A stretch of DNA of 64,000 nt from Aureispira anguillae (GTDB lineage Bacteria > Bacteroidota > Bacteroidia > Chitinophagales > Saprospiraceae). The notes under the pieces are model-generated. The model made no database searches, was not told where the DNA came from, and saw nothing but the letters and a program-made list of their open reading frames with translations. Each line of letters starts with the position of its first letter. Positions within the stretch are counted from its first letter, which is position 1. Shown piece after piece: positions 8,264 through 14,805 of this stretch. The stretch spans positions 4,459,716 through 4,523,715 of the forward strand of contig NZ_AP026867.1 in assembly GCF_026000115.1 (NCBI RefSeq), written 5' to 3'. The translations under genes and the position numbers were made by a program.

Positions 8264-9676
8264 ATGCGTATTCAATTCGGTTTTATTTTATTGCTATCTC
8301 TAATAGCTACTCAGACGTCATTTGCTCAAGAAAAGGGCTGTATTGAAGGCAACTGTGAAAATGGTTGGGGTATCTATGAGTATTATGTTGGTGCTGTTTA
8401 TCAAGGTCGCTATGAAGGAAATTTTGTAGCCAAACAACGTTCTGGAAAAGGAAAATTTATCTATGCCAATGGCGACAAATACGAAGGCAACTGGGCAGAA
8501 GGCAAACCCAATGGCTTGGGAGCAAAGATAATAAAGAATGGAAAAATAAAATCGGGTACCTGGGCAGATGGTAAACTTGTTGCTCGCCAAAAAGACAATA
8601 TCTCTAAAGATTGTTTGGTTGGAACTTGCAAAGAAGGATATGGCAAATCTAAAGATAGCCGTGGCAACCTTTATAATGGTGAGTTTAAAAAGGGGCAATA
8701 CAGTGGTTTTGGTGAAATGCGCTATAATAATGGCGATCGTTATAAGGGAATTTGGAAAAATGGGGTTCCTCATGGTCAAGGTTCTTATTATTTTAATAAT
8801 GGTCATGTCAACACAGGAGAATTTGCCGATGGTAAGTATACGCACAACAAAATGAAAGTTTGGGCAGTAGTTGTTGGAGTAGCAGATTACCAACATTTTC
8901 AAAAATTGAATTATACCACACATGATGCACAACGTGTTTATGCTTTCTTGAGAAGCGTAGAAGGCGGAGCTGTTCCTGAAGATCAAATAGAATTATTACT
9001 AGATGAAGAAGCTACTGCATTTAACATTATGAATACAGCAGCCGACCTTTATGAGCAAGCCGATAGCAATGACTTAATTATCTTTTATTTTGCGGGGCAT
9101 GGTAAAAATGGTGCTTTTTTGCCTTATAATTATGATGGAACTGAAGCGAATTTGTTGCACCATGGCTTGGTCAACTCACTCTTAAAAGACAGCCCTGCCA
9201 AGTATAAACTTTGTGCAGTTGATGCCTGTCATTCAGGAAGCTTTGATATGAATACCGTTATTTCTTACCAAGATTATTTAGAAAATCATAGAATAGAAGG
9301 CGAAGGCGTGGGCAATCCTTTTGCTTCTACTCGTTCTACCAAAAATATTAGAGAACGCATCAAGGATTATTATAAAAGTTTTGATGGAGTAAAAGGCGGT
9401 TTAGCTGTTATTATGTCTTCTGCATCTGAAGAAATATCCTTAGAAGCAAATAAGTTAAAACAGGGCGTTTTTAGTTATTATTTCATTCAGGCAATGAAAG
9501 GCGCTGCGAATAAAGAAGATAAAAATGGCAAAAAAGATAATGTCATAGATGTTGAAGAGTTGTACAAATTTATCGAAAAAAATGTTCGCAACTTTACCTA
9601 TGGCTTTCAGCATCCACTTATCTATGGTGAATACGACAATAACATGCCTGTAGGCTTACTGAAACGCAAACAATAA
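8264..9676 (+). CDS. Exported MORN-repeat caspase-family (C14) protease
   Basis: The 470-residue protein has a signal peptide (MRIQFGFILLLSLIATQTSFAQ). About six MORN-type repeats follow (e.g. 'YANGDKYEGNWAEGKPNGLG'), in two blocks each opened by a short Cys motif (GCIEGNC, DCLVGTC). From residue ~200 there is a caspase-like domain: 'KVWAVVVGVADYQ', His279 in 'YFAGHGKNG', Cys322 in 'AVDACHSGSF' and the usual 'MSSASEEIS'. The His/Cys dyad is intact. Such orthocaspases cut after basic residues, and MORN repeats bind membranes or proteins. Export to the periplasm or surface is unusual for a suicide caspase and suggests envelope or extracellular work. There is no lipobox and no T9SS tail. Its own terminator follows. 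Confidence 0.88.
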   Translation: MRIQFGFILLLSLIATQTSFAQEKGCIEGNCENGWGIYEYYVGAVYQGRYEGNFVAKQRSGKGKFIYANGDKYEGNWAEGKPNGLGAKIIKNGKIKSGTWADGKLVARQKDNISKDCLVGTCKEGYGKSKDSRGNLYNGEFKKGQYSGFGEMRYNNGDRYKGIWKNGVPHGQGSYYFNNGHVNTGEFADGKYTHNKMKVWAVVVGVADYQHFQKLNYTTHDAQRVYAFLRSVEGGAVPEDQIELLLDEEATAFNIMNTAADLYEQADSNDLIIFYFAGHGKNGAFLPYNYDGTEANLLHHGLVNSLLKDSPAKYKLCAVDACHSGSFDMNTVISYQDYLENHRIEGEGVGNPFASTRSTKNIRERIKDYYKSFDGVKGGLAVIMSSASEEISLEANKLKQGVFSYYFIQAMKGAANKEDKNGKKDNVIDVEELYKFIEKNVRNFTYGFQHPLIYGEYDNNMPVGLLKRKQ

Positions 9677-9716
9677 CTCAAAACATTGTTGTAAATGTTC
9701 GCTCAATAAAAATATT

Positions 9717-9749
9717 CCCTCTGAAGCAAAAGACCTCAGAGGGTTTTTT
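9717..9749 (+). terminator. Terminator of the MORN-caspase gene
   Basis: CCCTCTGA (9717-9724) pairs with TCAGAGGG (9736-9743), then six T residues. Confidence 0.9.
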
Positions 9750-10018
9750 ATATCCTATTGTATAGTTTCGTTTTTAGCATTTTTTTTTGTATACTTACAA
9801 TACTAAATACTCTATTATATAGTTCTTTAACCTTTTTAGTCTTAGGCTTTTACTCACCTATCCCTAGACATTAATTAATTATTGATCATTGATTTGGGCT
9901 AATTTTATATCAAAATCATCTATTAAAATTGTCTTAATAAGGTATTAATAGTAAAGAACAAAAGCTAATGTTCTGTTAAAGAACAATTTTTTTCAAAACA
10001 ACTAAATTTAAACTAATT
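9750..10018. other. AT-rich intergenic DNA
   Basis: No gene or repeat is visible. It presumably carries the promoter and leader of the helix-hairpin-helix gene. Confidence 0.3.
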
Positions 10019-10552
10019 ATGTCAATCCTAATCGAAAGAGCTTCCTCCGAAGAGAGAGCCCAGTTCTTTGAGAAGAACAAGTGGGTAATCAATCGGCTCT
10101 TAGGCGATTCAACAGCTGATGATGAGGCTGTTGAGAAACCCAAGCGTAAAAAAAAGAAAGCTGCATCTAAGGCAAAGGCAAAACCCAAGGCAAAAGCGAA
10201 AGCTAAGCCGAAGGCAAAAGCAAAGCCAAAAGAAACTCCAATCGTCGAAGAAAAAAAAGCTCCTGAAGTAGTTGAAATACCAGCTCCAACTGTAGCAGAA
10301 CCTGCTGTGGTTGAAGTTGCTGCTGAACCAACTAAAGAAGAGCAGTTGCCTACTCCTGATGATTTAACTAAAATCAATGGTCTGGGTCCTAAGATGGTTG
10401 AAAGTCTTAACGCTGCTGGTATCACTACATTTGAACAACTAGCGAACTTAACCCCTAAACGAATTACCCAATTGGGTCAATCAATTAGAGGTTTTGCTTC
10501 TGCTTATGACAAAAAGGAGTTTAAGAAGCAAGCTAATACGCTTGGAGAATAA
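10019..10552 (+). CDS. Lys/Ala-rich helix-hairpin-helix DNA/RNA-binding protein
   Basis: The 177-residue protein has three parts. Residues 1-35 form an amphipathic segment. Residues ~40-72 are a histone H1-like KAKPKAKAK tract, and an acidic/proline-rich linker runs to ~112. The C-terminal domain has the helix-hairpin-helix motif 'LTKINGLGPKMVESLNAAGI' followed by 'TFEQLANLTPKRITQL'. The same type of C-terminal domain is found in Bacteroidota as an extension of ribosomal protein L21 and in DUF4332-like proteins. A nucleoid-associated or ribosome-linked role is therefore inferred. It is cytosolic, with no signal peptide. A terminator separates it from waaA. Confidence 0.7.
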   Translation: MSILIERASSEERAQFFEKNKWVINRLLGDSTADDEAVEKPKRKKKKAASKAKAKPKAKAKAKPKAKAKPKETPIVEEKKAPEVVEIPAPTVAEPAVVEVAAEPTKEEQLPTPDDLTKINGLGPKMVESLNAAGITTFEQLANLTPKRITQLGQSIRGFASAYDKKEFKKQANTLGE

Positions 10553-10574
10553 ACTCTAAATAGAAGATACTTCT

Positions 10575-10608
10575 AAGGTAATGTCATTGGGCCGACATTA
10601 CCTTTTTT
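10575..10608 (+). terminator. Terminator between the HhH gene and waaA
   Basis: AAGGTAATGTC (10575-10585) pairs perfectly with GACATTACCTT (10594-10604), then a T run to 10608. An earlier ATG at 10609 in the waaA frame directly abuts this T run, which argues for the later start of waaA. Confidence 0.9.
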
Positions 10609-10641
10609 ATGTCCAATTCGTATCGTTTAGAAGCTTTTTTA

Positions 10642-11877
10642 ATGGCAAAGTTACTGTATTATTTAGGAGTTTTTTTGTATAAATTTACAATTCATTTCGT
10701 TGCTTTTCTGGGCAATACCAAAGCAAAAAATTGGGTAAATGGTCGTAAAGATATTTTTAAACGACTAAAACAAACGTTTGAAAAAAATCGACATCCTGTT
10801 ATTTGGATACACTGTGCTTCTCTTGGGGAGTTTGAACAAGGGCGCCCTCTAATTGAACGTTTAAATACTCAATTTCCCTCCCATAAAATCCTCTTGACTT
10901 TTTTTTCTCCTTCTGGCTATTTGGTGCAAAAAGACTACAACAAAGTAGATTGGGTCTTTTATTTACCTGCTGATTCTCCTAAACATGCAGCTCAATTTAT
11001 CTCCATTGTTCAACCTCAACAAGCTATTTTTGTTAAATATGAATTTTGGTATTACTACTTAATGCAGTTGCAAGCACAACAAATTCCTACCTATCTAATT
11101 TCTGCTATTTTTCGTCCCAATCAACCATTTTTTAGATGGTATGGCACACTCTTTCGTCAAATGATTGGTTGTTTTCAGCATATTTTTGTTCAAAATGAAG
11201 CTTCTCTCCTATTACTAAAACAAATTGGTTATCAGAGAGGAGTCATAGCAGGAGATACACGGTTGGATCGAGTTTTAGCCATCAAAAAGCAAGCTAAAAC
11301 ATTTCCTATTTTAGACGCTTTTTGCCAAAAGCAATATACCTTAGTTTGCGGTAGTACTTGGCCAGCTGATGAGGCTGTTTTGGCAGATTTTTTTCAACAA
11401 TTTTCAGCTTGTAAATTGGTAATTGCACCGCATCAAATTGACAATAAACACCTTCAACAAATAGAAGAATTGTTTCAATTTACCAATTGCTTACGTTATT
11501 CTCAACAAGCTACTGCCGATGAATTGGCTCAGGCATCTGTTTTGATCATTGATAATATAGGGATGCTGAGTTCTATTTATGCTTATGCCGATCTAGCTTA
11601 TATTGGTGGTGGATTTGGCTTAGGAATCCACAATATACTAGAAGCTGCTGTCTTTGAAATACCAGTTTTGTTTGGTTCCAATTATCAAAAATTTCAAGAG
11701 GCAAAAGATTTAATTGAAGCAGGCGTTGCCTTTGAAATAAGCCATGCTAAAGATATGCTTTATAGGGTCCAACAGCTACAACAAACAGCTGCAAGGGCAA
11801 AAATACAACAACAGGTACAACAATATATTAATCAGCATAGTGGTGCGACCCAAGTCATCCTAAAACATCTTGATTGA
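10642..11877 (+). CDS. waaA: 3-deoxy-D-manno-octulosonic acid (Kdo) transferase
   Basis: The enzyme adds Kdo to lipid A precursor on the inner membrane, starting the LPS core. The 411-residue product has an N-terminal hydrophobic stretch (YLGVFLYKFTIHFVAFL), then 'WIHCASLGEFEQGRPLIE', the acceptor-site motif with its conserved Glu. Further family motifs are 'VKYEFWYYY', 'VIAGDTRLDR' and the donor-site block 'GGGFGLGIHNILEAA' near residue 335. All are classic GT30 features. A 422-residue version starting at 10609 is possible, but that start touches the preceding terminator and adds only 11 poorly conserved residues. The gene is flanked by terminators on both sides, so it is monocistronic. Confidence 0.93.
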   Translation: MAKLLYYLGVFLYKFTIHFVAFLGNTKAKNWVNGRKDIFKRLKQTFEKNRHPVIWIHCASLGEFEQGRPLIERLNTQFPSHKILLTFFSPSGYLVQKDYNKVDWVFYLPADSPKHAAQFISIVQPQQAIFVKYEFWYYYLMQLQAQQIPTYLISAIFRPNQPFFRWYGTLFRQMIGCFQHIFVQNEASLLLLKQIGYQRGVIAGDTRLDRVLAIKKQAKTFPILDAFCQKQYTLVCGSTWPADEAVLADFFQQFSACKLVIAPHQIDNKHLQQIEELFQFTNCLRYSQQATADELAQASVLIIDNIGMLSSIYAYADLAYIGGGFGLGIHNILEAAVFEIPVLFGSNYQKFQEAKDLIEAGVAFEISHAKDMLYRVQQLQQTAARAKIQQQVQQYINQHSGATQVILKHLD

Positions 11878-11891
11878 TAATTTTTAAGTAA

Positions 11892-11922
11892 AAAGGGCAT
11901 CTAAACATTTAGATACCCTTTC
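11892..11922. terminator. Bidirectional terminator between waaA and the convergent lipoprotein gene
   Basis: AAAGGG-C-ATCTAAA (11892-11905) pairs with TTTAGAT-A-CCCTTT (11908-11921), with a single C/A mismatch. A and T runs at the two ends let it serve both converging genes. Confidence 0.75.
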
Positions 11923-11953
11923 AACAATAAATTGTTATCTCCTGCCTATTATT

Positions 11954-13210
11954 CTAATAAACTCTATGTACAATATAATCTGCTTTCCAACTGTAAAAAT
12001 TAACTTGAGAATTCCAGCCAAACCATGCAAAAGGAGTAGCATGACCATTGACCGTCCCTGGAATATAAGCATACCAGTCGCCATTATAACGCATATTTCC
12101 AGACATGTTTAGCGTTGTTCCAGCAAAAGAAGGAGTTCCCAAAGGCTTTAAGGATCGATTCCAATCTCTTTCAAAAGTATTCCAAAAAACCTTATTGGCA
12201 GAATAGGGTGTCCAGTTAGGTGCATGCAAAGTTGGACGAACCAAGGTTGTGTTAATTTCGCTCACTTTGACCTCGTCTATTTTTTTCCAACCGCTACTAT
12301 TATAAATCCAATGGTGTACACCATCACTTTCGATTCTATATGCCACAATAGCATACTCTGAATTATTTCCTGCTCCTGTTTCTTGGCGATAACCTGTCTT
12401 GATTTTGATTTCTCTAGAATCAAATCGAGTAATTGCTCTTGCAGCACTATTAGCTTCACTAGATCTAGTATTCTCAGCAGATGGGATAATGCCTTCGCCC
12501 TCAAAAATGGTAGCATGATCTATCAAAAATAATGGATTAGACGTTTCTAAGGCTGTCTCCTCTCCCAAAATAATTTCTTTAGAAGGACCATCTTCGGCAT
12601 AATACCAAGTCACAATAAAATCCTCAATAGAGGGGTCATTACTACAATCTGTTTCAATATTAGCAGACAATAAAGGCTGTTTATTCGCATCCACATTGGA
12701 TAAATTAGGTACAAAAATGGCTGGTACGTATTTTTCGATCTGTGTGGTCTCTAAAAACTGCAAATTGGGTAAGATTGGCGCATGTGTCATATCTTTTGCG
12801 ATCTCTTCTAATGATAAACCACGAAGCGCTAAATTGTCATTAATTGCCTTATAATATTGTGGGGCAATTGTTTTGAGATCTAATAGATAAGCTGTTTTTA
12901 ATTTAGATTCTTTTGCCATATCAAGAATCGTCTTATTAAAATTATGATCCTTAATTAAGGCTTTTGTTGCCAAAGCAATTTCATAAAGATAGCGATTCAA
13001 TTTTTCCTCGTCTTTATCCTCAGTATTTCTCATTAATACATCAAGCGATTGCTTATTTTCTAGCAAAGGAATTCTATCCAAGGTATAATCCTTAACCGAT
13101 TCAAAATTTGTGTCAGCGACCTTGCCATTCAAAATTTGCTCTTTCTCACAACTGACAAGAGAAAGCCCTAGAGAGCACATCAGAAGAGAGCCAATAATAA
13201 TTTTTTTCAT
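11954..13210 (-). CDS. Lipoprotein of unknown function
   Basis: The 418-residue protein begins with a lipoprotein signal peptide ending 'LSLVSC', Cys21 being the lipidated residue. Residues ~25-170 are predicted helical, rich in Lys, Glu and Leu ('NRYLYEIALATKALIKDHN'). Residues ~180-418 look beta-rich and aromatic, with many Trp, Tyr and Gly ('HHWIYNSSGWKK', 'TPFAWFGWNSQVNFYSW'). I do not recognise the family. It should be anchored in the outer or inner membrane facing the periplasm or surface. It converges on waaA and shares its terminator. Upstream (13211-13492) is plain AT-rich DNA and then a structured repeat. Confidence 0.75.
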   Translation of the reverse strand: MKKIIIGSLLMCSLGLSLVSCEKEQILNGKVADTNFESVKDYTLDRIPLLENKQSLDVLMRNTEDKDEEKLNRYLYEIALATKALIKDHNFNKTILDMAKESKLKTAYLLDLKTIAPQYYKAINDNLALRGLSLEEIAKDMTHAPILPNLQFLETTQIEKYVPAIFVPNLSNVDANKQPLLSANIETDCSNDPSIEDFIVTWYYAEDGPSKEIILGEETALETSNPLFLIDHATIFEGEGIIPSAENTRSSEANSAARAITRFDSREIKIKTGYRQETGAGNNSEYAIVAYRIESDGVHHWIYNSSGWKKIDEVKVSEINTTLVRPTLHAPNWTPYSANKVFWNTFERDWNRSLKPLGTPSFAGTTLNMSGNMRYNGDWYAYIPGTVNGHATPFAWFGWNSQVNFYSWKADYIVHRVY

Positions 13211-13492
13211 TTTTCAGTATAAATTTGAGTTACTGCCTTACTTTGTTTTAAGGAGTGTTCAGGTCAATCTTTTCTCCTAATTCAAACCATAAAAAAGAGT
13301 GGTTCATATAACACGATTGAAGTTATCGCCCAATAAAAAAACTCCTTTTGCATTTCAAATTTATTCCTTTTAAATAATAATCAACCTAATATACATCTCT
13401 CACAAACTCATTTAACACACTAATAACGGTCTTCATTTCATTTTCGTCAACAGCCATTCTTTATTCGTTATTTATCCATATAAAAACAATTG

Positions 13493-13673
13493 TTTCTTTG
13501 ACAACTTGTGTGGAATCGTAAACTACCTTGCCTGCTTATTACTACTTTTGTTATAAGTTATAGGTTGTAAGTCGCATGTCCTGTATTTACAGGAATTTAC
13601 GACTTACGACCTATAAAAAAGTAGTTCAAAGCTTACCCTTTTTTAGTGTTTACCACACAGGTTATCAAAGAAC
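13493..13673. repeat. 181-bp long-stem structured repeat, copy 2
   Basis: This copy pairs with the one at 7141-7325. The outer left arm (about 13505-13563) is nearly identical and in the same orientation, while the tip is inverted relative to copy 1: AGGTTGTAAGTCG, on the right arm of copy 1 (read as reverse complement), is on the left arm here. The tip loop CCTGTATTTACAGG is likewise the reverse complement of the copy 1 loop. Ends TTCTTTGA and TCAAAGAA close the stem. It lies 136 bases upstream of the glucosaminidase gene. Confidence 0.75.
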
Positions 13674-13723
13674 CAAACAATTTAAATGTGTTGTAATTCT
13701 GTAACAAATCGCCTTAGAAAAAC

Positions 13724-13731
13724 TACTTTTG
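13724..13731 (+). promoter_or_regulatory. Possible -7 box of the glucosaminidase gene
   Basis: TACTTTTG fits the Bacteroidota TAnnTTTG -7 consensus, about 80 bases upstream of the ATG. No good -33 TTTG box is seen at normal spacing, so the call is tentative. Confidence 0.3.
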
Positions 13732-13809
13732 TGTTTTTAAGCAATACTAATTTTAAACAGATGTCGTTAAAACTTAACGATCTCATTCTTTTCACCAAAA
13801 CACAACTCT

Positions 13810-14382
13810 ATGTCATTAAAACAGTTGTTTTTAATTACCCTTTTTGCTTCCTTATTAGCGTCTTGTTCTGTTAATAAAAGAACAACAACTCCTAGCACTA
13901 AACCCTCTTCCAGCAGCAGTAGTTCGGCAGCAGCTCGATACACCATTAAAGGACCATCGAATGCGGTTGCCTATGTAGAGAAATACAAACATATTGCTGT
14001 AGCGGAAAGTGTTCGCACAGGTATTCCTGCTAGCATCAAACTAGCACAAGGAATTTTAGAATCAGGTTATGGCAGTAGCCAACTCGCCCAAAAAGCCAAC
14101 AATCATTTTGGTATTAAATGTGGGGGCAACTGGAAAGGAAAAACCATGCGGTATAAAGGCAGTTGTTATAGAGTTTTTAGAAGTGGAGCAGATGCTTACA
14201 AAGAGCATTCTAATTTCTTGGTCAATGGTTCTAGGTACGATTTTTTATTCAAACTAAAACGAACAGATTACAAGGGCTGGGCAAAAGGATTAAAAAAAGC
14301 TGGTTATGCTACCAATCCTCAATATCCTGCAAAAGTAACGGAGCTAATTGAACGTTATAAGCTTTATAATTATGACAAGTAA
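13810..14382 (+). CDS. Lipoprotein N-acetylglucosaminidase (GH73, FlgJ-like)
   Basis: The 190-residue protein has a lipobox (LLASC, Cys19), a Ser/Thr-rich linker to residue ~42 and a glucosaminidase domain from ~50. 'SIKLAQGILESGYGSSQLA' contains the catalytic Glu84, and 'NNHFGIKC' and 'YRVFRSGADAYKEHSNFL' are standard GH73 motifs. It should cut the glycan chains of peptidoglycan from the periplasmic face, for wall growth or remodelling. The length is minimal for the family, with no LysM or SH3 domain. The neighbours on both sides are repeats, so it appears monocistronic. Confidence 0.9.
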   Translation: MSLKQLFLITLFASLLASCSVNKRTTTPSTKPSSSSSSSAAARYTIKGPSNAVAYVEKYKHIAVAESVRTGIPASIKLAQGILESGYGSSQLAQKANNHFGIKCGGNWKGKTMRYKGSCYRVFRSGADAYKEHSNFLVNGSRYDFLFKLKRTDYKGWAKGLKKAGYATNPQYPAKVTELIERYKLYNYDK

Positions 14383-14404
14383 AATTATTGAAGGTACTTT
14401 TAAA

Positions 14405-14682
14405 TAATACTCCGCTGATTAGTTCCCTACGGTCATGAGATAGTTTTTAACAAAAAACATAAAAAAACAGTGCCTTCACTTTTACCTACGGTGCTAGGCA
14501 TTCCAGTTGGTACACAGTACCAAGCTGCTCGTGCACTATGTTTATGTGGTATAGCTTTGGCTATAAGCATGCCCAGTTCACTTCGTTCATGTATCAATTT
14601 GATAATCAGTCTTTTAACACTTTGGTTAACAAAAACCTATTTTACTGATTATCAGATTGATACGATTTTCTAGCGGAGTAAT
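14405..14682. repeat. Large TACTCCG-family palindromic element
   Basis: The ends TACTCCGCT (14408-14416) and AGCGGAGTA (14672-14680) are inverted. An inner 20-bp arm at 14591-14610 pairs with 14644-14663 with one G-T pair. Smaller hairpins include TTGGTAC/GTACCAA at 14507-14523. The left ~45 bases, including ATGAGATAGTTTTT, match the reverse complement of the right end of the element at 47525-47721. An open frame at 14470-14673 lies wholly inside and is not credible as a gene. The remainder of the gap to 14805 shows nothing else. Confidence 0.7.
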
Positions 14683-14805
14683 GTTTAAAATAAGCCAAAG
14701 CTAAATACACTGTAAAGTAATCATTAGATAATTACTTTACAGTGTACTAAAAGCATCCCCTTGCAAATTACAGTAAAAAGCGTTTAAGCTTGGCGTATAG
14801 AAAAA

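Noticed and set aside
8318-8986. 222-codon frame antisense to the MORN-caspase gene
   Set aside because: It is the shadow of a gene with strong family support; the translation is low-complexity Ile/Phe-rich.
10609-10641. Upstream ATG for waaA
   Set aside because: It abuts the T run of the preceding terminator and adds residues outside the family consensus.
7141-13673. The two long-stem repeats as ends of a composite transposon carrying the genes between them
   Set aside because: The repeats have no transposase and no visible target duplication, and the interval includes housekeeping waaA.
13686-13874. 62-codon frame overlapping the start of the glucosaminidase gene
   Set aside because: It overlaps the lipoprotein signal peptide in another frame and resembles nothing; the overlapping gene is certain.
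14470-14673. 67-codon open frame
   Set aside because: It lies wholly inside a palindromic repeat element and includes both arms of its 20-bp inverted repeat; the composition is not protein-like.
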